A DNA stretch of 64,000 nucleotides, taken from assembly GCA_963706785.1 (NCBI GenBank), contig CAVPNJ010000009.1, forward strand, positions 186,001-250,000, given 5' to 3'. This DNA comes from Pollutimonas sp963706785 (lineage in GTDB: Bacteria > Pseudomonadota > Gammaproteobacteria > Burkholderiales > Burkholderiaceae_B). The translations under genes were made by a program, and so were the position numbers. The notes under the pieces were generated by a model, which did no database searches, was not told the DNA's origin, and saw only the letters and a program-made list of their open reading frames with translations. Below are positions 17,125 through 25,694 of the stretch, piece by piece (within the stretch, counting starts at the first letter, position 1; every line of letters starts with the position of its first letter).

Positions 17125-18945
17125 CTAACTGCTTTCGCGCGAACTGCGACGGCGTTCATGTTCTTGCAAGTAACGCTTGCGCAACCGTATGGATTTAGGC
17201 GTCACTTCGACGAGTTCGTCGTCTGTAATGAACTCGACCGCATACTCAAGAGACATCTGAATTGGCGGAACCAGATCAATATGCTCGTCTTTACCCGAGG
17301 ACCGCACGTTGGTCAGCTTCTTTTCCTTGATCGGGTTAACCACCAAGTCATTATCTCGACTGTGGATGCCGATAACCATCCCTTCGTAGACAGGCTCCTG
17401 TGGAGAAACAAACATGCGACCGCGCTCTTGCAGTTTCCACAAGGCATAGGCAACGGCCGCGCCATCGTCTTGACTGATCAGCACACCATTGCGACGCTCT
17501 CCGACACCACCTTCACGGATAGGACCGTAGTCGTCAAATATGTGGCTCATCAGGCCGGTACCGCGGGTAAGGGTCATAAACTCGCCCTGTAATCCGATCA
17601 GGCCGCGAGCAGGGATACGGTATTCCAGGCGTGTACGGCCACGACCATCAGCCACCATGTCAAGCAGATCGCCCTTACGACGACCCAATTCTTCCATTAC
17701 GCCGCCCTGATGTGAGTCTTCAATATCTACGGTCAGCAGCTCGTATGGCTCACAACGCACACCGTCGACTTCCTTGTACACGACGCGTGGCCGCGACACG
17801 GCTAGCTCGTAGCCTTCACGACGCATATTTTCCAGCAGGATCGTGAGGTGAAGTTCACCGCGACCACAAACTTCAAAAACGGTATCGTCGTCGGTGGCGT
17901 TAACACGCAAGGCCACATTCGACTTCAGTTCGCGATCTAGACGTTCACGCAACTGACGACTGGTAACGAATTTACCTTCCCGGCCTGCTAACGGCGAAGT
18001 ATTGACCATGAAATTCATCGTCAACGTTGGCTCGTCGATGCGCAGCATAGGCAAGGCTTCCGGATTCGCCGGGTCAGTAATCGTGCAGCCGATACCGATT
18101 TCATCGATACCATTGATCATCACAATGTCGCCAGCTTCGCCTTCGTCAACCAGTACGCGCTCAAGGCCCTTGAACTTCAGAACCTGATTGATACGGCCTT
18201 TAATCGGCGCGCCATCAGGGCCGAACTTGACTATAACGTCTTGGGCTGCACGAATGCGTCCACGGTTAATACGGCCTACACCGATTTTACCGACGTAAGT
18301 GCTGTAATCCAGCGAGATGACCTGCATCTGCAATGTGCCTTCAGCGTCATCTTCACGCTGGGGCACGTATTTCAGAATAGCATCGAACAGCGGGCGCATA
18401 TCGCCGTCGCGGACATCCTCCGTCAGACCAGCATAGCCAGCCAGACCCGATGCGTAAATTACGGGAAAGTCGAGCTGTTCTTCGGTCGCACCGAGCTTGT
18501 CGAAAAGATCGAACGTTGCATTGATGACAAAATCGGGACGGGCACCGTGACGGTCGACCTTGTTTACTACGACGATAGGCTTTAGACCCAACGCCAGAGC
18601 CTTGCGCGTGACGAAACGCGTTTGGGGCATTGGGCCTTCCACTGCGTCCACCAACAGCAATACACCGTCAACCATCGACAGCACCCGCTCTACTTCGCCG
18701 CCGAAGTCGGCGTGTCCGGGGGTGTCAATAATGTTGATGTGCGTACCTTCATATTCGGCCGAGCAGTTCTTGGCCAAAATGGTGATTCCGCGCTCTTTCT
18801 CGATGTCGCCGGAGTCCATGACTCGTTCCGTCAAGTGCTCGTTGTCGCGGAAGGTTCCGGACTGGCGCAGCAATTGGTCTACGAGTGTGGTTTTGCCATG
18901 ATCGACGTGGGCGATAATCGCCACATTTCGCAAAGCACGATTCAT
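17125..18945 (-). CDS. typA: ribosome-associated GTPase TypA/BipA
   Basis: Translational GTPase involved in 50S assembly and stress adaptation. 606 residues: G domain with AHVDHGKTTL (residues 12-21), DTPGHADFGGEVERVL and NKVD, then EF-G-like domains II, III and V and the BipA-specific C-terminal region (GLIGLQGEFMTLTRGTG, EKKLTNVRSSGKDEHI). Its start overlaps the truB stop by 4 bases (ATGA). Last gene of the operon; a terminator follows. Confidence 0.97.
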   Translation of the reverse strand: MNRALRNVAIIAHVDHGKTTLVDQLLRQSGTFRDNEHLTERVMDSGDIEKERGITILAKNCSAEYEGTHINIIDTPGHADFGGEVERVLSMVDGVLLLVDAVEGPMPQTRFVTRKALALGLKPIVVVNKVDRHGARPDFVINATFDLFDKLGATEEQLDFPVIYASGLAGYAGLTEDVRDGDMRPLFDAILKYVPQREDDAEGTLQMQVISLDYSTYVGKIGVGRINRGRIRAAQDVIVKFGPDGAPIKGRINQVLKFKGLERVLVDEGEAGDIVMINGIDEIGIGCTITDPANPEALPMLRIDEPTLTMNFMVNTSPLAGREGKFVTSRQLRERLDRELKSNVALRVNATDDDTVFEVCGRGELHLTILLENMRREGYELAVSRPRVVYKEVDGVRCEPYELLTVDIEDSHQGGVMEELGRRKGDLLDMVADGRGRTRLEYRIPARGLIGLQGEFMTLTRGTGLMSHIFDDYGPIREGGVGERRNGVLISQDDGAAVAYALWKLQERGRMFVSPQEPVYEGMVIGIHSRDNDLVVNPIKEKKLTNVRSSGKDEHIDLVPPIQMSLEYAVEFITDDELVEVTPKSIRLRKRYLQEHERRRSSRESS

Positions 18946-19697
18946 AATTCATCCTTCTGTTTAAGGGGTGCTGGCAATAAGCCGGCAGGCAAGGCATCTA
19001 GTGCGATTAAGGTAGTTTGAGGTTCAGACATAGCTTGCAAGGTTTCAAGTTCGACAGCATCATCGAGATTGAAAGGCCCCACACTGATGCGGCGCAAAGC
19101 CGTCAGATGGGCGCCGCAGCCAAGCTGGCGGCCGATGTCTTGCGCAAGAGTACGGATATAGGTGCCTTTGCTGCACTGAACCACAATTTGCGCCTCAAGC
19201 CCGGTAAAGCTCAAGAGTTCCAGTTTATAAATAGTGACAGCCCGAGGCGGCCTGTCGAGTTCTATGCCCTGACGGGCGTATTCATACAACGGTTTTCCGT
19301 CGCGCTTAAGGGCCGAATACATGGGCGGTATCTGCTGGAGTTCGCCACGAAAATCTTTAAGCACGTCTTCCAGCTGACTTTGCGTCGTCCCATTAAAACC
19401 GGACTCGGCGGTAAAAACAATATTGCCAGTAAGATCGCCAGAATCGGTTTCTTCACCGAACCGCAGGGTTGCAACATAGCCCTTATCGGCATCCAGCATA
19501 CTACCGGCGATTTTAGTGGCGCGCCCCAGACAACATACAAGCAGTCCTGTTGCGAAGGGATCCAGCGTTCCGGTGTGTCCGGCTTTGCGAGCATCTAGCG
19601 CCCGCTTGGCGCGTTGCAGGGCGTGATTGCTGGATAAACCTTCTGGTTTATCCAGCAACAGGACACCGTCGAGCAACTGCCCGCGTCGGGAAGCCAT
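18942..19697 (-). CDS. truB: tRNA pseudouridine(55) synthase TruB
   Basis: Makes pseudouridine-55 in the T-loop of tRNAs. 251 residues. The LDKPEGLSSNHALQRAKR start and catalytic motif KAGHTGTLDPFATGLL (Asp nucleophile) are clear, as is the CSKGTYIRTLAQDIG segment. It lies 33 bp after rbfA and overlaps typA by 4 bases, within the conserved nusA-infB operon. Confidence 0.96.
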   Translation of the reverse strand: MASRRGQLLDGVLLLDKPEGLSSNHALQRAKRALDARKAGHTGTLDPFATGLLVCCLGRATKIAGSMLDADKGYVATLRFGEETDSGDLTGNIVFTAESGFNGTTQSQLEDVLKDFRGELQQIPPMYSALKRDGKPLYEYARQGIELDRPPRAVTIYKLELLSFTGLEAQIVVQCSKGTYIRTLAQDIGRQLGCGAHLTALRRISVGPFNLDDAVELETLQAMSEPQTTLIALDALPAGLLPAPLKQKDEL

Positions 19698-19730
19698 CGT
19701 TTATATTTCCATGCAAAAACGACAGCCCCC

Positions 19731-20141
19731 TCAGGGCTGCTCGTCGGGGTCCTCGGGTTCCGAGGAAGTGGCAGAGTCGATGCGTGGCCGGTTGGCCTCG
19801 TCGATAAGTAGAGAAAGTTCAAGACCACGAGCAAGCTGGTCGTCGTGGACAAAATGCAAGGTGGGAACAGTGTGAATATGCAGCAACTTGAACAGCAGCG
19901 AATGCAGCCATCCGGCCTTCTCGTTCAGGGCAGCGGCGGCCACTTCGGCCTCGGCTCCCAAGACACTGAACCAGATTTTTGCATGAGCGTAGTCAGCTGA
20001 AAGATCGACACCGGTGAGCGTAATCAGCCCCACGCGCGACATTTCGAATTCGCGCTGAATCAGGCCGGCCAGATCCTGCTGGATCTGGTCCGCCAGTCGG
20101 GTATTGCGACCCGGATTAGGTTTAGACTTATGACGACTCAT
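19731..20141 (-). CDS. rbfA: 30S ribosome-binding factor RbfA
   Basis: Late 16S rRNA maturation and cold-shock factor with a KH-like fold; 136 residues. RLADQIQQDLAGLIQREFEM and the later KLLHIHTVPTLHFVHDDQ segment match the family. The C-terminal about 20 residues are acidic and Pro/Glu-rich. The start codon overlaps the infB stop by one base (TAATG), implying coupled translation. Confidence 0.95.
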   Translation of the reverse strand: MSRHKSKPNPGRNTRLADQIQQDLAGLIQREFEMSRVGLITLTGVDLSADYAHAKIWFSVLGAEAEVAAAALNEKAGWLHSLLFKLLHIHTVPTLHFVHDDQLARGLELSLLIDEANRPRIDSATSSEPEDPDEQP

Positions 20142-23100
20142 TATAGGGTCCGGGCAACTTCTTTAATCTCGAAGATTTCGAGCTGGTCGCCAACCTCGAT
20201 ATCGTTATTGCCCCTTAGGGTAATACCGCAATCGAAGCCCGATTTGACTTCCTTGACGTCGTCCTTGAAGCGGCGCAGAGATTCGAGCCAGCCCGTCCAG
20301 TGAACCACGTGATTACGCAGCAAGCGGACCTGCGAGTCGCGACGAACAACGCCATCAGTGACCATACAACCAGCAATATTGCCGATGCGCGAAATACTGT
20401 AGACCTCGCGGATTTCGACCATGCCGATGACTTCTTCCCGTTTCTCGGGAGTCAACATGCCGGACATGGCGTTACGTACGTCGTCGATCGCATCGTAAAT
20501 GATGTTGTAGTAACGCAAGTCGATGCCGTTATGCTCGGCAAGCTTTTTGGCGCTGGCCTCGGCCCGCACGTTGAAGCCGATAACCACTGCGCGCGATGCG
20601 ATCGCCAAGTTGACGTCACTTTCGGAAATACCGCCCACGGCCGCATGTACGACCTGAACGCGAACCTCGTCCGTAGACAATTTGGTAAGGGACGAGACCA
20701 ACGCTTCTTGCGACCCCTGCACATCGGTCTTGACAATAAGGGCCAGCGTTTGCGTGCCTTCGCCAATATTGTCAAACATCGACTCGAGCTTGGATGCCTG
20801 TTGGCGAGCCAGCTTGACGTCGCGGAACTTGCCTTGTCGGAATAGTGCGATTTCGCGCGCCTTGCGCTCGTCGCCCATTGCAATGACCTCGTCACCCGCA
20901 GCAGGCACTTCTGTCAAGCCTTGGACTTCTACGGGAATTGATGGGCCGGCGCTAGTAACCGGCTTACCATTCTCGTTCAGCATGGCGCGTACGCGGCCAA
21001 AGCTTGCGCCAGCCAGCACTGCATCGCCTCGGTTCAATGTACCGCTTAGTACCAGTATGGTTGCAACCGGGCCGCGGCCCTTATCGAGCCGAGCTTCAAT
21101 AACGATACCCTTGGCTGGTGCATCGACAGGCGCGGTGAGTTCGAGGATTTCCGCTTGCAGCAATACGTTTTCCAACAGGTCGTCGATGCCCTGACCGGTT
21201 TTGGCGGAAACACCAATAAAAGGAACATCGCCGCCGTATTCTTCTGGCACAACCTGTTCAGCAACAAGTTCTTGCTTGACACGCTCGGGGTTGCCGTCGG
21301 GCTTGTCGATTTTGGTGATGGCCACGACCAAAGGAACACCGGCCGCTCGGGCGTGGTGAATCGCTTCTTTAGTTTGCGGCATAACGCCATCGTCAGAGGC
21401 AACCACCAGGATCACGATATCAGTGGCCTTCGCACCACGAGCACGCATGGCGGTAAACGCTTCGTGTCCCGGAGTGTCGAGGAAGGTGACCATGCCGCGA
21501 TCGGTCTTGACGTTATAGGCACCAATATGTTGAGTAATGCCACCCGCTTCGCCCGACGCCACCTTGGCGCGGCGAATATGGTCGAGCAGCGAGGTCTTGC
21601 CATGATCGACGTGGCCCATGACTGTGACCACCGGAGCGCGCGGCACTGCGTCGCCTTCGGCAACCTCATTGATTTCGAGGAATGCTTCCGGATCGTCGAG
21701 CTTGGCGGCGATGGCAACGTGACCGAGCTCTTCGACCACGATCATTGCCGTTTCTTGATCCAGTACCTGGTTGATGGTAACCATCTGACCAAGCTTCATC
21801 AGATGCTTGATAACCTCAGCGGCCTTCACAGACATTTTGTGTGCAAGGTCCGCCACCGAGATTGTTTCGGGCACGTGCACTTCACGAGCGATGAATTCTA
21901 TGGTTTGCGGTTCTTTACGTTCTGGCTGAGCGTTCCGGTTACGACCGCCACGAGCACTCCCGCCCTTGCCGGCCTTACCGCCCGCACGCCAGCCGTCGCG
22001 GCTTGGGCTTGCTGGCGGCGCATCGACCTTGGCAGCAGGCTTCTTGCGGCCGCTGTCGTCGGTCCACGACGTGGAAACTTCGGTAGCCTTGATGACTTTT
22101 TTGACTTCGCCTGCCACCGGTTTGCCGTCTTTCTTGGCGCCTTTGGCACCTGCCGGTTTGTGCAGTGTGCCGGAAATAGTGCCAGCCTCGGGCTCGGGCG
22201 CTTTTAATACCTTGCGCGGACGGCTTAGCATCTCGCGCAGGGCGGCAGCTTCGGCTTCGGAAGCACGGCGAGCTCGTTCACGGTCCTCATCGACGACGGG
22301 CGCAACTGGCGGAACACGCTTGAACGCTGTTTTGCCAGGACGTGCCGCGACAGGAGCGTTGGTTTTAACGGCCGCCTTGTCGGCGGCAGCTGAAACTGGC
22401 TGCTCTGTGGGTTTCGACTTGATGGATGCTTCTTCCTTGGCGTCAACTGCCGGTGCCTTGGAAATTGCTACAGCGTCGGCCGATGCTTGCTCGGGCTGAG
22501 CCTGTGCAGCCAGCGCAGGCGTTTCAATCGCAGCGGGAGGCGTTTCTATTGGCGTTTCAGCAACAGGCGGCTCAGTAACAGATGGCCCAGTAGCTGCAGG
22601 CTCGGGATGAGCTGCCTCGGTCTTGATCGGTTCCGCTACAGGCGCTGTTTCTTTAGCCACAGTCTCGGGCTCTACCGGAGCGCGTTCGGCTGCAGCAACT
22701 TCAGCGGGCGCCGCTTCGGGCGTTGCTGAGGCTTCCTGCACTTCGGACTGCCGGCTCTCGATAACAGCAGCTTCATCGGCTGGCGTTGCAGCGGGCGTCT
22801 CGACGTGTGCCGGGGCGGCCAGAGATATGTCGGCCTCAGTTACCGGCTCGATCGGCAAATCGGCTTCTTCGGCCTTGACGCCTTCAGCAACGACTTCCGA
22901 TGGATCGCGTTTGACGAATACACGTTTCTTGCGCACTTCAACCTGAATTGTGCGCGAGCGACCGGATCCGTCAGCCTGCCGAATTTCGGAGGTTTGACGG
23001 CGAGTCAGTGTAATCTTCTTGCCCTCGGATCCTCCGTGGGCGCGGCGCAACGACTCGAGAAGTTTCGCCTTATCCGCGTCGGTGACGGCATCGTCAACCG

Positions 23101-23197
23101 ACTTGAGTTCAACACCTGCCGAACGCAACTGATCCAGCAGTACGTTTGCAGGCATTTTCAGTTCAACAGCGAACTGGGCGACGGTGTTACTCAGCAT
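20141..23197 (-). CDS. infB: translation initiation factor IF-2
   Basis: GTPase that delivers initiator tRNA to the 30S subunit. 1018 residues: an N-terminal IF2_N module (about 1-50), a long Ala/Pro/Glu low-complexity linker (about 100-400), a second IF2_N region (about 440-490), the G domain with GHVDHGKTSLLDHIR near residue 525, DTPGHEAFTAMRARGA and ITKIDKP, then domains II-IV ending in EIKEVARTL. It is longer than E. coli IF-2 because of the linker, as usual in Burkholderiales. Between nusA and rbfA. Confidence 0.98.
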   Translation of the reverse strand: MLSNTVAQFAVELKMPANVLLDQLRSAGVELKSVDDAVTDADKAKLLESLRRAHGGSEGKKITLTRRQTSEIRQADGSGRSRTIQVEVRKKRVFVKRDPSEVVAEGVKAEEADLPIEPVTEADISLAAPAHVETPAATPADEAAVIESRQSEVQEASATPEAAPAEVAAAERAPVEPETVAKETAPVAEPIKTEAAHPEPAATGPSVTEPPVAETPIETPPAAIETPALAAQAQPEQASADAVAISKAPAVDAKEEASIKSKPTEQPVSAAADKAAVKTNAPVAARPGKTAFKRVPPVAPVVDEDRERARRASEAEAAALREMLSRPRKVLKAPEPEAGTISGTLHKPAGAKGAKKDGKPVAGEVKKVIKATEVSTSWTDDSGRKKPAAKVDAPPASPSRDGWRAGGKAGKGGSARGGRNRNAQPERKEPQTIEFIAREVHVPETISVADLAHKMSVKAAEVIKHLMKLGQMVTINQVLDQETAMIVVEELGHVAIAAKLDDPEAFLEINEVAEGDAVPRAPVVTVMGHVDHGKTSLLDHIRRAKVASGEAGGITQHIGAYNVKTDRGMVTFLDTPGHEAFTAMRARGAKATDIVILVVASDDGVMPQTKEAIHHARAAGVPLVVAITKIDKPDGNPERVKQELVAEQVVPEEYGGDVPFIGVSAKTGQGIDDLLENVLLQAEILELTAPVDAPAKGIVIEARLDKGRGPVATILVLSGTLNRGDAVLAGASFGRVRAMLNENGKPVTSAGPSIPVEVQGLTEVPAAGDEVIAMGDERKAREIALFRQGKFRDVKLARQQASKLESMFDNIGEGTQTLALIVKTDVQGSQEALVSSLTKLSTDEVRVQVVHAAVGGISESDVNLAIASRAVVIGFNVRAEASAKKLAEHNGIDLRYYNIIYDAIDDVRNAMSGMLTPEKREEVIGMVEIREVYSISRIGNIAGCMVTDGVVRRDSQVRLLRNHVVHWTGWLESLRRFKDDVKEVKSGFDCGITLRGNNDIEVGDQLEIFEIKEVARTL

Positions 23198-23263
23198 TCG
23201 ACTCTCTCTTGCTTACTACAACTATTTTTCAATAAATACACCCTGACTCATTCAGCCTGGGTA

Positions 23264-24745
23264 TCAGGCTTCGTCGTCAAACCAGTGGGCCCGAGCGCGC
23301 ATAATCATTTGACTAGCTTCATCGTCGGTCATACCAGTAATATCGGACAGCTCATCGGTGGACAATTCAGCCAGATCGTCGAGGGTGAGAACCTCTTTTT
23401 CGGCCAGCTTGGCAACCAGTTCGGGGGTAATTCCTTGTACTTCCAACAGATTTTGCGCCGTTTGTACACGTTCTTCCTGGGCAATAGCCTCAGTCAGGAG
23501 CGCATTACGGGCACGGGTACGAAGTTCATTAATCGTATCTTCGTCGAATGCTTCGATTTCGAGCAATTCTTGCAAAGGTACGTAGGCAATCTCTTCAAGA
23601 CCGGTAAAGCCTTCATCAATCAGGATGTCAGCAACTTCTTCGTCGACATCCAGCCTGCGAGTGAATGTATCGCGCAGGCCACTGCGTTCTTCTTCCTGAC
23701 GATTCTGGCTTTCTTCCGGCGTCATGATGTTAATTTGCCAACCAGTGAGCTCGGATGCCAGGCGCACGTTCTGGCCGCGGGCTCCGATCGCCTTCGGAAG
23801 GTTCTCGGCGTCGACGACGACGTCCATTGCGTGCTTGTCTTCGTCAACGACGATTGATTCCACATGCGCAGGGGCGAGAGCCCCAATAACGAATTCGGCG
23901 GGGTCTTCGGCCCACAGCACAATATCGACCTGCTCGCCGCCCAGTTCGTTGCGGACCGCAGTAACACGCGAACCCCGCATGCCCACGCAGGTGCCGATCG
24001 GATCGATACGCTTGTCGTAAGCTACGACTGCAATTTTAGCGCGCACGCCGGCATCGCGGGCAGCTGCTTTGATTTCCAGCAGACCCTGTTCAATTTCAGG
24101 GACTTCGTTTTCAAACAATTGGCGGATGAATTCAGGCGCCGTGCGTGACAGGATAACCTGCTGGCCACGAGCGGTATGGTCGACCTTGAGTACCCAGGCA
24201 CGGATGCGATCCCCAACCCGGATATTTTCTTTCGGTATCATTTCGGCGCGCGGTAAACGAGCCTCGATTTTGCCGGTCTCGATAATGGCATCGCCCTTAT
24301 CCATGCGCTTGACGGTACCCGAAACGATATTTTCCCCACGTTCGAGAAAGTCGTTCAGCACCTGCTCGCGCTCGGCATCCCGGATTTTTTGCAGGATGGC
24401 CTGTTTGGCCGCCTGAGCCCCGATACGGCCGAACTCGATAGGTTCGAGGGCGTCTTCAATATAGTCGCCGACTTCGATTCCCGGAACGATTTCCTGGGCT
24501 TCGGAATAAAGCTCTTGCTGATCCGGCTCTTGAAGTCCGGCGTCGTCTGGCACAACAAGCCAACGGCGAAAGCCTTCGTGCTCACCGTTTGCGCGGTCGA
24601 TAGACACACGGATATCAGCATCTTCCTTGAAGCGCTTTTTCATGGCAGACGCCAGAGCGTTCTCGAGCGCTTCAAAAACCACCTCGCGCGCTACATTTTT
24701 TTCACGCGCTAAGGCGTCAACCAATAAAAGAATTTCGCGACTCAT
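23264..24745 (-). CDS. nusA: transcription termination/antitermination factor NusA
   Basis: RNA-polymerase-binding elongation factor controlling pausing, termination and antitermination. 493 residues: N-terminal domain, S1 domain (about 135-200, GTVKRMDKGDAIIETGKIEARLP), two KH domains (DPIGTCVGMRGSRVTAV; KAIGARGQNVRLASELTGW), and two C-terminal acidic helix-hairpin-helix repeats of the alpha-binding type. Starts in a 4-base overlap with rimP. A 66-bp gap separates it from infB. Confidence 0.97.
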   Translation of the reverse strand: MSREILLLVDALAREKNVAREVVFEALENALASAMKKRFKEDADIRVSIDRANGEHEGFRRWLVVPDDAGLQEPDQQELYSEAQEIVPGIEVGDYIEDALEPIEFGRIGAQAAKQAILQKIRDAEREQVLNDFLERGENIVSGTVKRMDKGDAIIETGKIEARLPRAEMIPKENIRVGDRIRAWVLKVDHTARGQQVILSRTAPEFIRQLFENEVPEIEQGLLEIKAAARDAGVRAKIAVVAYDKRIDPIGTCVGMRGSRVTAVRNELGGEQVDIVLWAEDPAEFVIGALAPAHVESIVVDEDKHAMDVVVDAENLPKAIGARGQNVRLASELTGWQINIMTPEESQNRQEEERSGLRDTFTRRLDVDEEVADILIDEGFTGLEEIAYVPLQELLEIEAFDEDTINELRTRARNALLTEAIAQEERVQTAQNLLEVQGITPELVAKLAEKEVLTLDDLAELSTDELSDITGMTDDEASQMIMRARAHWFDDEA

Positions 24746-25230
24746 CGCTTTTTACCCTTGAAATCAATAATGGGATCCAGCTTGGCTCGGTCAACATCGT
24801 CGAAAGTGAAACTTAAAACTTGAGCCTCACCAGACTTGGTTTCGAGCTCGAGACCGAACACAGGAGCAGCAGACGCGTCGACAATTGCATCGTCAGAGAC
24901 TCGCAGTACACCTGCGAAGACCTTGCGATTGTCAATCGGCGTGCGCAATTTGATTTCGACCCGTTCATTGGCAAACCGAATAAAGTCTGCAAGCCGTTTC
25001 AACGGACGATCAATGCCAGGCGAGCCAACTTCAAGACGCGCGTAGTCGATGTTTTCGACCTCAAACACTCGCGACAACTGCTTTGAAACCTGCTCGCAGT
25101 CTTCGATTCGCACACCTTCGGGGCGGTCGATAGTAACGCGCAAAAGCCCCAGAGGGGCGCGTTCCACATCGACAAGCTCGATATCCATACCGGCCAGAGC
25201 CTCTTGTGATAAAGCGAATATATCTGCCAT
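24742..25230 (-). CDS. rimP: ribosome maturation factor RimP
   Basis: Needed for 30S subunit maturation. 162 residues from the ATG at 25230 (MADIFALSQEALAGMDIELVDVE), the family-typical start; an alternative TTG three codons earlier is less likely. LRVTIDRPEGVRIEDCEQVS and the later LEVGSPGIDRPLK motif are diagnostic. First gene of the operon. A terminator-like hairpin ends only 7 bases before the ATG (separate entry), so expression of the whole operon may be attenuated. Confidence 0.95.
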   Translation of the reverse strand: MADIFALSQEALAGMDIELVDVERAPLGLLRVTIDRPEGVRIEDCEQVSKQLSRVFEVENIDYARLEVGSPGIDRPLKRLADFIRFANERVEIKLRTPIDNRKVFAGVLRVSDDAIVDASAAPVFGLELETKSGEAQVLSFTFDDVDRAKLDPIIDFKGKKR

Positions 25231-25237
25231 AAAATCC

Positions 25238-25266
25238 AAAAAAAATGGGCTGTATGCACAAGCCCA
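25238..25266 (-). promoter_or_regulatory. terminator-like attenuator in the rimP leader
   Basis: On the minus strand TGGGCT (25266-25261) pairs with AGCCCA (25251-25246) around a 9-base loop, and is directly followed by eight T residues (25245-25238) and then GGATTTTATG, the rimP start region. That is an intrinsic terminator between promoter and first gene, with the T-run touching the ribosome binding site. A rimP leader attenuator is described in gammaproteobacteria; this would be a betaproteobacterial counterpart. Confidence 0.6.
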
Positions 25267-25694
25267 CTGTTACCACGCCCCAAGGCTTTCTCGCTGTCTG
25301 TAAAGACCAATGCCAGCGGCAGAAAAAGCGGCTTGAAAATAAATTCAAAACGCTGCTACTACCGCATTTTAGATCGCATTTGCTTCATACATGACCGAAA
25401 CAACCCATGAACGCATTTGAAAATGTGCCGCTACACTGCCGATTTCGCCAGCGACCAATATAGCCAGTCGCGCGAAACATTCACTTGCCGCGGGCGCCGC
25501 TGTAACAAAAGCCGCCCTTCAGACAAAAACAATATAGCTGTAAAGCCCTATATTCTAACAGAAAATCAGAATTTTTCCTGCTATCACCAGAACTTACATT
25601 TTAAAAAGCAACATTTTCGCCCGTACTCTCCCACGCACCTAGGGAATACGGGCTCTGCGAACGAAGACCGTCGATAAAAAGTCAGCTGACAATA
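25267..25694 (-). other. rimP leader and rluB-rimP intergenic region
   Basis: 428 bp without a coding region. Read toward rimP it holds a predicted promoter (listed separately) and then a leader of about 290 bases ending in the attenuator hairpin. A local GCGGC/GCCGC pairing lies near 25316-25332. I see no tRNA, small gene or repeat of another kind. Confidence 0.5.
25531..25558 (-). promoter_or_regulatory. candidate promoter of the rimP operon with overlapping inverted repeat
   Basis: Minus-strand -35 TTAGAA (25558-25553) and -10 TATATT (25536-25531), spacer 16. The -10 region overlaps a 7-bp inverted repeat, AATATAG (25531-25537) and CTATATT (25548-25554). The match is moderate and the assignment tentative. 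Confidence 0.3.
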
